From: CAZNUM01 sp964539305
Lineage (GTDB): Bacteria; Fidelibacterota; Marinisomatia; Marinisomatales; TCS55
Length of the DNA stretch: 64,000 nt
Assembly: GCA_964539305.1 (NCBI GenBank)
Contig: CAZIIM010000005.1
Location: forward strand, 24,102 to 88,101
Reading direction: 5' to 3'
Shown piece by piece: positions 15,084-24,900 of this stretch (position 1 is its first letter; each line of letters opens with the position of its first letter). Position numbers and translations under genes: made by a program. A model generated the notes under the pieces. That model searched no databases and was not told where the DNA came from. It saw nothing but the letters and a program-made list of their open reading frames with translations.

Positions 15084-17171
15084 GTGAAACGTTTTTTACT
15101 CAGTTTAGAAGGAAAATTTATTTCTCTCGCCGCTATCATAGCTGTGGTTATTGCCTGCGTCTTAGGGTTTTATTTTTATGAATATGAATATCAAGAACAT
15201 TTCAAGGAAACGAAAGAGCGGGCTGAAGTGCTATTGCAAGCCATTGCTGTGTCTTTTACCAATGCTCTTCTGTACGAAGAATTAGGATTGATGGAAGAGG
15301 GGGGCTTCTTGGATAACCAGATTCGTGATTTTGTTACTCATCCGACAACCGATTTGATTGAGATGGCCGTATACGATGCGGACGGTTCGCTGCGGGCAGC
15401 CAGTGATTATTCCTGGTTTCGCGATGGGATTCACGAAAACATTTCAGTAGGCATTACTTCTAAGGTCGGGGTTACCTCCCAATTAGTATCAACACCAAAA
15501 TTAAAGCAGCTTGAATTAACCCTCCCTTTACATATCCATGGAAAACATTTCGGAACCTTGGTAGGATACTACTCTTTAGAAGAGTTGGATTTAATCATGG
15601 AGACGCTAAAAAGGAGGATTCTATTATTCGCTGCCCTGGGATTGATCGTATCCATGGGTTTAGCCTTTTTAATTGCCCATCTGCTGGCACGACCCATCAA
15701 ACGGTTATCCGCAGAAATGGTACGGGTATCCGATCCTTACTATTTCCCTCGCCTTCAATCCCGGCGGAGGGATGAGATCGGAATTCTCGAAAAAGGATTT
15801 ACCCGTATGCTAATGCGGCTCCGGCATGAAGCTCTTTCCCGCCAGGAAACACAGCAAGCAATGATGCAATCCGAACGGCTGGCTACCCTGGGTACATTAG
15901 CCGCTAACTTGGCCCACGAAGTGAGTAACCCCCTCGCAGGAGCCCGGAGCTGCCTGCGTCGCATTGAAGCTCATCCGGAAGAAATAGACCAAACCAAGAA
16001 ATATGTTTTGTTAATGGATCGCGCCTTGACACGCATTGAAAGCATGGTCCAGGAACTCCTTCAATTTTCCAGGAAAAAAGACGTCTCTTTTCAACCCCTT
16101 GATTTGAATCGGGTCATCCGTCAAGCGGTTGATTTTTGCACCTATAGTTTAGAAAAATTGGATATTAAAATTAATCTGGACCTCATGGAGCCCTTGGATC
16201 CGGTGATAGGGGACGCCAATAAGCTGGAACAGGTATTTGTTAATTTGTTAACCAACGCTCGTGATGCTCTTCCTGATGGGGGCACGATTACTATTCGAAC
16301 CGAAAGGAAACAAGGAACCGTCCTAGCCCAAGTAGAAGATAACGGCGCTGGGATAAATTCCGCTGATCTTCAGAAAGTGTTTGACCCTTTTTTCACCACC
16401 AAGATTACGGGTCAAGGTACCGGTTTAGGTCTCACTATTTGTAAGAGTATCGTAGAAGACCATCGGGGGAAAATTGCCATAACTAGCCAACCCAACCGTG
16501 GGACTACCGTTGCTCTCACGCTTCCTGTAATAGAAGGAGAGAGAGAAGCAACACCGGGTCTGGATGGTGCCCTTTTAGCCGGGGGTAAGTCCACACGAAT
16601 GGGACGCGAAAAAGCGTTGGTAAAAGTTGGCGATCGTACCCTTATTGAACATATGGTACATCTCCTAAAACCCATTATCCCAAAACCCATGATCATCACT
16701 AATACCCCCGCTAAGTTCGCTTTCTTGCAGTTGCCAATCTACCAGGATCTTTACCCTGACTCTGGTCCATTGGGGGGGATTCACACGGCCCTTAAAAAAA
16801 GTACGCACAGTCATGTATTGATTTTGGCTTGCGACTTGCCCTTTGTCACGACCCAGGTTATTCGTCAACTTTGTGACCATGCCCTGGGTCACGATATCGT
16901 GGCGGTGGACGCCGGGTCAGGAGTGGAACCCCTCTGCGCCGTTTATAGTAAGGCCTGTCTTCCCGAAATTGAGAAGCAACTGAGTGGAGGACGATTCAAA
17001 GTGACAGCCATTTATAAGCAATTGGATGTAAAGGTATTGTACCGAGAGGAAATTGACGTTTCCCTCCCCCAAGATACATTTTTAAATATTAATACACCTG
17101 CCGATCTTGTTAAAGCAGAGAAAATACTGAAAAAAGGAAAGGGACACGATGCGAATATTAATCGTCGATGA
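15084..17171 (+). CDS. Membrane histidine kinase fused to a MobA (Mo cofactor guanylyltransferase) domain
   Basis: 695 residues from a GTG directly after the stop of the sensor gene. TM1 is about 11-31 and TM2 about 178-200, with a periplasmic domain between and HAMP after. HisKA has the H-box LAHEVSNPLAGA (His278); the ATPase domain has the N-box LEQVFVNLLTNARDAL (381-395), VEDNGAGI and the GQGTGLGL G2 box (443-450). The frame then runs on without break into a full MobA domain (about 491-690): LAGGKSTRMGREKAL (498-512), YQDLYPDSGPLGGIHTAL (553-570), ACDLPFV with the metal Asp584, and NINTPADL (668-675). MobA makes bis-MGD by adding GMP to molybdopterin. The kinase half probably phosphorylates the next gene product. 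I know no described kinase-MobA fusion; no separate mobA is in the window. Confidence 0.92.
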   Translation: MKRFLLSLEGKFISLAAIIAVVIACVLGFYFYEYEYQEHFKETKERAEVLLQAIAVSFTNALLYEELGLMEEGGFLDNQIRDFVTHPTTDLIEMAVYDADGSLRAASDYSWFRDGIHENISVGITSKVGVTSQLVSTPKLKQLELTLPLHIHGKHFGTLVGYYSLEELDLIMETLKRRILLFAALGLIVSMGLAFLIAHLLARPIKRLSAEMVRVSDPYYFPRLQSRRRDEIGILEKGFTRMLMRLRHEALSRQETQQAMMQSERLATLGTLAANLAHEVSNPLAGARSCLRRIEAHPEEIDQTKKYVLLMDRALTRIESMVQELLQFSRKKDVSFQPLDLNRVIRQAVDFCTYSLEKLDIKINLDLMEPLDPVIGDANKLEQVFVNLLTNARDALPDGGTITIRTERKQGTVLAQVEDNGAGINSADLQKVFDPFFTTKITGQGTGLGLTICKSIVEDHRGKIAITSQPNRGTTVALTLPVIEGEREATPGLDGALLAGGKSTRMGREKALVKVGDRTLIEHMVHLLKPIIPKPMIITNTPAKFAFLQLPIYQDLYPDSGPLGGIHTALKKSTHSHVLILACDLPFVTTQVIRQLCDHALGHDIVAVDAGSGVEPLCAVYSKACLPEIEKQLSGGRFKVTAIYKQLDVKVLYREEIDVSLPQDTFLNINTPADLVKAEKILKKGKGHDANINRR

Positions 17172-18498
17172 TGAAGAAATTCAACGGGTTACTATCGGCG
17201 ATGATATCGCGGATCTGGGACATGAAATTCGAGCCGTCGGGTCGGCCCAGGAAGCGTTACACCTCATGGATAAACAACCTTTCGACTTGGTGATTACCGA
17301 TTTGAGAATGCCTGAAATGGATGGTTTGGAATTCTTAAAAGCGGTGAAGAAAGAGACTCCCCAGACGGAAGTTATTGTCATGACGGCCTATGCCACAGTA
17401 AAAACCGCGGTGGAAGCTATCCAAAATGGGGCCTACAATTATTTGACCAAACCTTTTGAGATGGATGAGCTCCACGGGTTGATTACCAGAGTAGAGGAGA
17501 TAAAGAACCTGAGGGAGGAAAATCTGCGTTTGAAAGCTGAATTAAGGGAACGCCATCGCTTGGGGAACCTAGTGGGAAAAAGTCCCGCCATGAACCAGAT
17601 TTATGATCAAATCAAAGCCGTGGCTACCACGGATACCGCGGTGTTGATTACGGGACCTACCGGCACGGGTAAAGAAGTGGTAGCAGATACGATTCATTAC
17701 GAGAGTGATCGATCCCGAAGGCCTTTGGTGAAGGTGAGTTGCGCCATTCTGTCCCGCGAGATCCTGGAAAGTGAATTATTTGGACATGAGAAAGGAGCCT
17801 TTACTGGGGCTACCCGGGAGAAAAAAGGACGTTTCGAAATGGCTCAAGGGGGGACTATCTATTTGGACGATGTGGATGACATCCCCATGGATTTACAAGT
17901 AAAATTGCTACGCGTTTTACAAGAAAAAGAGGTGGAACGCGTCGGGGGAACCAAGTCCATCCCTTTGGATGTACGCGTCATTGCATCAACGAAATATGAC
18001 TTAGGGACCTTGGTGAACCAAAAAAAGTTCCGGGCAGACCTGTACTATCGATTGAATGTTTTCCCCATTAATCTGCCTCCACTCAAAGATCGCAAGGAAG
18101 ACATCCCCTTACTTTTAGACTATTTTTTCAACTACTTCGCTCCCGGTAAAAAATGTACCATAGGTAGGGAAGCCATGGTCTATTTCATGGACTATCCCTG
18201 GGAGGGGAATGTCCGGGAGTTGAAGAACATTGTGGAGCGGATATCCATTAGTTGCCAGTGCGAACGCATTACGCCCGAGTGTTTACCTAGGGAGATTTAC
18301 TCTCCTGAGAGGAGTTTTGAGTCGGAGTCAGTACCACTAGAGGCCCTAAACCTTAGCGATTCCCTAAAACACTATGAAGAAATGATGATTAAAAAAGCCC
18401 TTACCTCTTGCCAGGGAAATCGGGCGGCAGCCGCTCGACAATTGGGAATTCCTGTTTCAACCCTGAAAAGTAAATTAAAAAAGTACCATTTAGATTAG
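17149..18498 (+). CDS. NtrC-family sigma-54-dependent response regulator
   Basis: 449 residues; the start overlaps the end of the kinase-MobA gene by 23 bases. The receiver domain (1-120) has the acidic pair DD at 7-8, phospho-acceptor Asp51 (ITDLRMPEMDG) and Lys101 (YLTKPF). The AAA+ domain has Walker A GPTGTGKE, the sigma-54 contact loop GAFTGA, a Walker B of the form GGTIYLDDVDD, and the R-finger region. The C-terminus is a Fis-type helix-turn-helix (NRAAAARQLGIPVSTLKSKLKK). It should activate a sigma-54 promoter on phosphorylation by the kinase; a good candidate promoter lies 130 bases beyond its stop, in front of the porin and reductase genes. Confidence 0.95.
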   Translation: MRILIVDDEEIQRVTIGDDIADLGHEIRAVGSAQEALHLMDKQPFDLVITDLRMPEMDGLEFLKAVKKETPQTEVIVMTAYATVKTAVEAIQNGAYNYLTKPFEMDELHGLITRVEEIKNLREENLRLKAELRERHRLGNLVGKSPAMNQIYDQIKAVATTDTAVLITGPTGTGKEVVADTIHYESDRSRRPLVKVSCAILSREILESELFGHEKGAFTGATREKKGRFEMAQGGTIYLDDVDDIPMDLQVKLLRVLQEKEVERVGGTKSIPLDVRVIASTKYDLGTLVNQKKFRADLYYRLNVFPINLPPLKDRKEDIPLLLDYFFNYFAPGKKCTIGREAMVYFMDYPWEGNVRELKNIVERISISCQCERITPECLPREIYSPERSFESESVPLEALNLSDSLKHYEEMMIKKALTSCQGNRAAAARQLGIPVSTLKSKLKKYHLD

Positions 18499-18513
18499 CG
18501 TATTCCTCGTAAA

Positions 18514-18561
18514 GCGACACTTTTTCGTCGCCAAGCGGTGAAATATCGCCGTTTCAACTCC
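18514..18561. promoter_or_regulatory. Dyad symmetries upstream of the sigma-54 promoter
   Basis: Between the response regulator and the sigma-54-type promoter two short dyads stand out: GCGAC-N8-GTCGC and CGGTG-N6-CGCCG (the second with one mismatch). They lie about 80-110 bases upstream of the -24 element, a usual distance for activator binding sites of NtrC-type regulators. The first could also be a weak terminator stem for the regulator operon, but no T-run follows. Confidence 0.3.
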
Positions 18562-18627
18562 ATCAATTCGCTGCGCTTCCCACTTTACTACGACGGGAAA
18601 TGAATGTTCAATAGGGGGTGAACTCGT

Positions 18628-18644
18628 TTGGCATGGTCTTTGTT
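18628..18644 (+). promoter_or_regulatory. Sigma-54 (-24/-12) promoter for the porin-ttr-like operon
   Basis: TTGGCATGGTCTTTGTT matches the sigma-54 consensus (YTGGCACGrNNNTTGCW) at nearly every conserved position. The GG at 18630-18631 is exactly ten bases from the GT at 18642-18643, where GC is most common. It lies 56 bases before the porin start and directly downstream of a sigma-54 activator gene, so sequence and context agree. The porin start itself has a strong SD (AAGAGGTGATCC). Confidence 0.78.
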
Positions 18645-18699
18645 TCTTGTAGGGTGTTTTTAAAACCATGTTAAAGATTAATAGAAAAGAGGTGATCCA

Positions 18700-19647
18700 A
18701 TGCGAAAATCAATGATTACTTTACTGGTAATTATTTCTTCGCTTCTCGCTGGAGATGGCAAGGTGGGAGGCTTGGCCTTCTTTAATTATCGATACGACGG
18801 CGCTGATGATGCCGCTTTAAAACAGTCCTTTGGACTAACGAGAGTTTATTTTTCCTATGAAAAAGAACTATCAGAAGGTCTGCAATATAAATTCCAGACG
18901 GATATTGACTATGGGCACTCCCCCATGAATCTCTATCTAAAGAATGCCAAGGTGGATTGGAAAGGCGGTTTTGGCAAATTGACTTTTGGGCTTCAAGGGA
19001 TGAATGTATTCAATATTCAGGAAAAAACCTGGGGCAGGCGATTCATTGAAAAATCCGCCATGGATAAATACAAATTCTCCAGTTCCGCTGACATGGGTGT
19101 GGGATATTCAAATAAGTTAAGAGAAAATTTACATCTCAGTATTCTATATACTAATGGAAGTGGATATAAAAAAGGAGAAACAGATAAATATAAAAAGTTA
19201 TCCACCCAAGTACTTTTAGGTGAAAGCAAGCTAGCGAAAAAAGAAGGGTTTAATGTTGGTGGTGTTTTCAGCTATGAACCTTACGATGTTGATTCCATCA
19301 ATACTAAAACAAAGACAGTTATGGGGATTTTTGGTGGATTGTCTAAAGGAAGCCTTCGTTTAGGGGGAGACTTTGATTTACTGAATGACACCGGTGAAGA
19401 TCTCAAAAAACAGATTATATCAGTCTATACAAATTATCAGATTAATGAAAAAATGGCTGTTTTTGGGCGCGTGGATCAGTATGACCCGAACACTGGCGTA
19501 ACCAAGGATGCCCATCTTTTCCTCATTGCTGGTTTTGATTACTCGCCAGGAAAAGGTTTGATAATAGCTCCCAACTTGCAGTACAAACTACCAGAAGACG
19601 GGGATGGGAGTTATGTTCTGCTTATAAACTTCTTATTCAAAATCTAA
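18700..19647 (+). CDS. Outer-membrane beta-barrel porin-like protein
   Basis: 315 residues with a signal peptide (MRKSMITLLVIISSLLAG). The mature chain has alternating polar and aromatic strands typical of a barrel: FNYRYDG, RVYFSYEKEL, LQYKFQTDIDYG, FGKLTFGLQGMNVFN, and a C-terminal strand ending LLINFLFKI with a hydrophobic end residue. No catalytic motif is present. It sits between the sigma-54 promoter and the ferredoxin gene, with 26-62 bases to the latter, so it is probably part of the operon and may let the electron acceptor cross the outer membrane. Substrate choice cannot be read from sequence. Confidence 0.8.
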   Translation: MRKSMITLLVIISSLLAGDGKVGGLAFFNYRYDGADDAALKQSFGLTRVYFSYEKELSEGLQYKFQTDIDYGHSPMNLYLKNAKVDWKGGFGKLTFGLQGMNVFNIQEKTWGRRFIEKSAMDKYKFSSSADMGVGYSNKLRENLHLSILYTNGSGYKKGETDKYKKLSTQVLLGESKLAKKEGFNVGGVFSYEPYDVDSINTKTKTVMGIFGGLSKGSLRLGGDFDLLNDTGEDLKKQIISVYTNYQINEKMAVFGRVDQYDPNTGVTKDAHLFLIAGFDYSPGKGLIIAPNLQYKLPEDGDGSYVLLINFLFKI

Positions 19648-19709
19648 TCTGGTTTCGTTCTTACTGACCAGTATTGTGGTTAATATTAGAGGAAATGAGA
19701 GGGGTTCCT

Positions 19710-20651
19710 ATGAGTGATGATTCGAAGAAACAAGATCCGGGCGAAAAACAAGAACTTGATATAGAAACTCTTCGTACAGAGCGACTGGAGTTTTTAAAGA
19801 AAGTCGGTCTTGGCCTATTAGGGGGTATAGCGGCACCTGTATTGTTGACCAAGCTGGTAGCAGAAAACAGTGATTCAGGAACTGCTGTCCAGGATTTGCC
19901 TCAATTACCACCCCAACAGGCGGATGAAAGCCTCGTTCTCCGTATGATGAGGGATATCCAACGAGCTTTAGCAAAACCGGTGGATCAGCGCCATTGGGGG
20001 ATGGTCATCGATTTACGGAAATGTGTAGGGTGTAAGGCCTGTACCATTGCTTGTGTGGCGGAGAATAAACTGCCTCCAGGGGTAGTATATCGACCGGTAA
20101 TCGAGGAGGAATTTGGTAGCTATCCCAATGTGGGTCGACGGTTTTTACCACGTCCTTGTATGCAGTGCGAATATCCCCCCTGTGTGGAGGTATGCCCCGT
20201 GGGAGCTACCGAAAAACTGGCGGACGGTATCGTGGACATTGACTACGATGAATGTATCGGTTGCCGGTATTGTGTAACTGCCTGTCCCTACGGTTCCAGG
20301 GTGTTCGACGCCGGGCATTATTATGTCGACGTTGATGATACTCTCGAAGAATCTTTAGTCGGCACGGATGCTCAGAATTATGAGTCCGCATCAACATATG
20401 AGTATGACGTTCATCGGAAACGGAAACCGGATTCATCGCCCATAGGAAACGTCCGCAAATGTCATTTCTGCCGACACCGGTTAAATAAGGGTCTGCTACC
20501 AGAATGTGTAACTACGTGTATTGGTGGTGCCACGTATATCGGCGATTTAAATGATCCGAAGAGCTTGGTAGCTGAATTGAGAACCAAACCGAACGTCATG
20601 CGGTTGAAAGAAGAAATGGGTACTCAACCAAGTGTCTATTATCTGCTATAA
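19710..20651 (+). CDS. ttrB: TtrB-like ferredoxin subunit with four [4Fe-4S] sites
   Basis: About 313 residues from the ATG at 19710, chosen for its SD (GAGAGGGG, five bases away); ATG 19695 and GTG 19674 are alternatives. A hydrophobic segment (LGLLGGIAAPVLL) follows ERLEFLKK, which looks like a Tat signal with only one arginine, so export may depend on the catalytic partner. Cysteine motifs for four clusters follow: CVGCKACTIAC, CMQCEYPPCVEVC, CIGCRYCVTAC and CHFCRHRL...CVTTC. The protein would pass electrons from the NrfD subunit to the catalytic subunit. Gene order B-C-A is that of Salmonella ttrBCA; related polysulfide or arsenate reductases have similar ferredoxins. Confidence 0.85.
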   Translation: MSDDSKKQDPGEKQELDIETLRTERLEFLKKVGLGLLGGIAAPVLLTKLVAENSDSGTAVQDLPQLPPQQADESLVLRMMRDIQRALAKPVDQRHWGMVIDLRKCVGCKACTIACVAENKLPPGVVYRPVIEEEFGSYPNVGRRFLPRPCMQCEYPPCVEVCPVGATEKLADGIVDIDYDECIGCRYCVTACPYGSRVFDAGHYYVDVDDTLEESLVGTDAQNYESASTYEYDVHRKRKPDSSPIGNVRKCHFCRHRLNKGLLPECVTTCIGGATYIGDLNDPKSLVAELRTKPNVMRLKEEMGTQPSVYYLL

Positions 20652-20662
20652 GGAGATAAGTC

Positions 20663-21916
20663 ATGAATAAAAGGGCAACGGGTTTACGAGTTGCGGTCTG
20701 GGTCATGGTTATCCTGGGACTTTTTGCGGGGACCTATGGATTAATTGACCGAATTCAATTTGGGCATTTACATGCCGGCTATGGGTCCTATGTTCCCTGG
20801 GGGCTGTGGGTAGCCGGTTATATTTACTTAATTGGATTATCGGCAGGAGCTTTCCTCCTTTCCACATTGGTTTATGTTTTTCGTATTAAGGTGTTTGAAA
20901 GTATCGGAAAGTTGGCTTTATTAATTGCCTTGACAACCCTCCTGGGAGCCTTGTTTTTAATCTGGATTGACTTGGGGCATCCTCTCCGGGCCTGGAGATT
21001 GATATTTCACACCAATTTTGGTTCAGTCATGGGTTGGATGGTCTGGCTGTATTCAGCCTATTTTATCTTGCTATTAATTGAACTTTGGATTGCCATGCGT
21101 CACGATTTTGCCCTACAGCGAGGCCTTCCCGGAATCCGGGGTGCAGTAGCCCGATTCATGCTCTTTGGGAAAACGTACATCGAAAAGGACCTCTTGGAAA
21201 GGGACGCCTGGAAATTAAGAATCCTGGGTTCCATTGGTATCCCTTTGGCCATTGCTTTCCACGGTTCCGTCGGCGCGATTTTTGGCGTTGTAGGGGCACG
21301 ACCCTATTGGCATTCGGGGATGACCCCCATTATGTTCCTCGTGGGTGCTTTGGCTTCCGGTGGCGCTCTATTAACATTCATCGCTGCTGCCTGGCGCCCT
21401 AGACGGAGCCGCGCTGCGAGTAATGAAATCGTAACCCTTTTAGGACGGATTACACTGGGCCTGGTGCTTTTTGATGCCTTGTTGGAATGGGCAGAATATT
21501 CCGTAGCCATGTGGAATGCGGTACCTACCGAAATCTCCAGCGTGCAGCTTATCTTGTTTGGTCCTTATTGGTGGGTCTTCTGGTTTGTGCATCTTGGTCT
21601 GGGAATCATCGTTCCCGTCATTCTCTTAATATTTAAAGGTCAAAATCGTATTCTTACCGGTATTGCAGGAGGTTTGGTAGCCATTACCTTTTTAGCCGTC
21701 AGGCTCAATATCGTTGTTCCCGGACTGGCCGTTGAAGAAATAAAGGGCTTAGAAGAAGCTTTTAGGGGGCCTGGATTAACCGTGGAATATTTCCCCTCCG
21801 TTACGGAATGGTTACTTTTCATTTGGGCGTTAGCAATGGCTGCCCTCGTGTTTTTAATTGGCTTGCGAATTCTACCCGTGGTGAAACGGGATTACGTTTC
21901 TGGAGGTACACAATGA
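20663..21916 (+). CDS. ttrC: NrfD/TtrC-like quinol-oxidising membrane subunit
   Basis: 417 residues with about nine or ten transmembrane helices and few charged residues outside loops; SD AAGGAGAT lies before the ATG. It belongs to the NrfD/PsrC family, which oxidises quinol in the membrane without haem and hands electrons to the ferredoxin partner. Typical features are GYGSYVPWGLWVAGYIYLIGLSAGAFL near the N-terminus, an IDLGHPLRAWR loop, and MWLYSAYF-like helix. The end overlaps the start of the catalytic gene by four bases (ATGA), showing translational coupling. Confidence 0.88.
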   Translation: MNKRATGLRVAVWVMVILGLFAGTYGLIDRIQFGHLHAGYGSYVPWGLWVAGYIYLIGLSAGAFLLSTLVYVFRIKVFESIGKLALLIALTTLLGALFLIWIDLGHPLRAWRLIFHTNFGSVMGWMVWLYSAYFILLLIELWIAMRHDFALQRGLPGIRGAVARFMLFGKTYIEKDLLERDAWKLRILGSIGIPLAIAFHGSVGAIFGVVGARPYWHSGMTPIMFLVGALASGGALLTFIAAAWRPRRSRAASNEIVTLLGRITLGLVLFDALLEWAEYSVAMWNAVPTEISSVQLILFGPYWWVFWFVHLGLGIIVPVILLIFKGQNRILTGIAGGLVAITFLAVRLNIVVPGLAVEEIKGLEEAFRGPGLTVEYFPSVTEWLLFIWALAMAALVFLIGLRILPVVKRDYVSGGTQ

Positions 21917-24900
21917 CTCATCAAGATGAAAAACTGATTACAAAGTGCATTAACCGAAGGGATTTTATTAAGTCCAGCGCTTTGCTGGGTGGGACGCTCT
22001 TTTTTAGCAACCAGTTACAAGGGCAAAATAATAACGGTACGAAAAAAAGGGACTATCCCTTGAACGATGCAGAGAACATAATTTATTCTGTCTGTCTACA
22101 ATGCCACACGGATTGTCCCATTAAATGTAAAGTGGAGAACGGAGTATTGACGAAGATCGACGGCCCGGCTTATTCCACCATGTCACTCCAACCTCATATT
22201 CCTTATGCCACCCATCCCGCCGCGGCTGCAAAAATTGACGGCAAACTGTGTCCCAAAGGACAAGCCGGAATTCAAAGCCTTTATGATCCTTATCGACTGG
22301 TTAAGGTTTTGAAACGGGCTGGGAAACGAGGTTCAAATCAGTGGGAGGTCATTTCCTTTCAGCAAGCTATTGATGAAATCGTAAACGGCGGCAAACTGTT
22401 TAAAAGTGTTCCAGGAGAAGAAGATCGCCAGGTGCAAGGACTAAAGGACCTTTTCAAAGTGAAAGATCCTAAAGTCATGAAGGCTTTAAAGAGTGATTCT
22501 AGTAAAGTCGCCAAAGGGGAGATGGCTCTGGAAACGTTTCGGAAAAAACACCAGTCTTATCTATCGGCACTGATTGATCCCCGCTATCCCGATTTGGGAC
22601 CGGTAAACAACCAGTTTTGTTTCCTGGCGGGTCGTATTGAACATGGGCGTAAGGAATTTGCTAAACGGTGGTTGAAAGATGGTTTTGGATCGGTGAACTG
22701 GTATGAACATACCACGATATGTGAACAGAGCCACCACATTGCTTTTGCCCAGGCCACCAATAAGTACATCAAGGGTAAATGGACGAAAGGTAAACATCAT
22801 TTAAAGCCGGATGCCCTTCATTCGGAGTTCATCATCTATTTCGGGACCGGTGCCTTCGAAGCCAACTTTGGTCCCACGGTAATGGCAGAACGGGTGACAG
22901 CAGGTATTACTGAAAATCGTTTAAAAATTGCCGTGGTGGATCCCCGTTTTTCCAAAACTGCCGCGAAAGCCTGGAAATGGGTTCCCATTCAGCCTGGCAC
23001 CGATGCTGCCTTGGCAATGGGAATGATACGCTGGATCATTGAAAATAATCGGCATGACGTAACTTATCTCTCCAATGCTAATCAAGCAGCGGCTAAGGCC
23101 GATGGAGAATCTACCTGGACTACAGCCGGTTATTTAATCAAAATTGATGAAAAAGGTCTCCCGGGAAAATATCTGCGGGCCAAAGAACTCAATCTGGGCG
23201 ATGAACATACTTTTGTGGTGTTGAAAAATGGGAAACCCATCGCCACGGCCATTGATGAAAAAGGTAAGGCTGTGGAGGGAGAGCTATTGGTGGATCGAAC
23301 CGTCCAGGGGATTCGGGTAAAGACGGCCTTTCAATTACTGTGGGAGCAATGTGCCTCTAAGTCGTTGGCTGAGTGGGCTCAATTAGCAGGTGTAGATGTG
23401 AACACGATACGCGAATTAGCCGATGAATTCACCAGCCACGGTAAGAAAGCGGTTGTTGAATTTTACCGGGGTCCTGTTCAGCATACCAATGGGTATTACA
23501 ACGCCCAGGCTTTGATCTCTCTGAACCTGTTAATTGGTAGCGCGGACTGGAAAGGAGGTTGGAGTACTGGAGGGGGTCATTGGCATGAATCGGGGGGCAA
23601 AGCCAATAACCCTTACAATCTGGGTAAGGGCATGCATCCTGGCAAACTCGGTTCTTACGGCATAACTATTTCTAAAGAAAAATCTCACTATGAGGAAACG
23701 ACCCTTTATAAGAAAGATGGTTATCCTGCTAAACGACCCTTTTATCCTTTCACCGGGAATGTGTATCAGGAAGTTATTCCGGCCGCTGGAGAGGGCTACC
23801 CCTACCATTTAAAAGCCCTTTTCCTTCATAAAGGAACGCCCGTCTTCGCCAGCCCGGCGGGACATAAGATGATAGAAATCTTAACCGACCTGGAAAAGAT
23901 ACCCCTTTTCTTTGCCTGTGACATTGTGGTAGGAGAAAGTTCCATGTATGCCGATTACATTTTCCCGGATTTGTCCATTTGGGAGCGCTGGGGATTCCCG
24001 CACATTACCCCCGATGTCCAGAATAAAACCAGTAAGGTCCGGCAACCGGTGGTGGCACCTTTGACTGAAACCGTGACGGTTATGGGCGAGAAAATACCGG
24101 TTTCCATGGAGGCGGTTATACTGGCCATTGCAGAGCGACTGAAACTCAGCGGTTTCGGAAAGAATGGTTTGGGCAAGGGGCTGGATTTAACCCGGCCCGA
24201 AGATTTTTGGCTAAAGATGGCCGCCAATATCGCCATGGGTGATAAACCGGGAGAAGAACTTCCCGAAGCTAGTGCAGATGAAATTAAACTCTTCTGGACA
24301 GCACGTAAACATTTCCCTAAAGAACTTCTGGATCCCAGCCGGTTGAAAAAAGCTGCTGGCCCATATTGGAAGAGGGTGGTTTACCTCTTAAATAGAGGGG
24401 GGCGATATGAGGATTTCTCTCTGGCCTATCATGGCAATAAGCTGAACCACCGCTTCAAAGGTTCCTTTAATCTATACGCGGAACCAGTGGGAACCAGCAG
24501 AAATGCCCTTTCAGGAGCTCTTTTCTCTGGTATTGCTAATTATGAACCAGTAAAAGATGCCTTAGGGAATACTATTAATATGAAAGGTTACGCGTATCAT
24601 TTAATCACCTACAAAGAGATTGTTGGTGGACAATCACGTACCCTGCCTACAGATTATTGGTTGAGTAGCACTTTACCAGAGAATTTTGTTCTAATGAATC
24701 GCCAGGATGCTGAACAGGCCGGTTTGAAGAATGGGAGTCGGGTACGTCTTTCGGGACCCACCAATTCAGCGGGGATCTGGGATTTGAAAAATGGTCAAAA
24801 AGTACCCATGGTTGGTAAAGTGCGAATTACAGAGGGAATACGTCCTGGGACTGTGGCTGTAAGCTGGCACTTTGGGCATTGGGCTTATGGTGCGGCTGAT

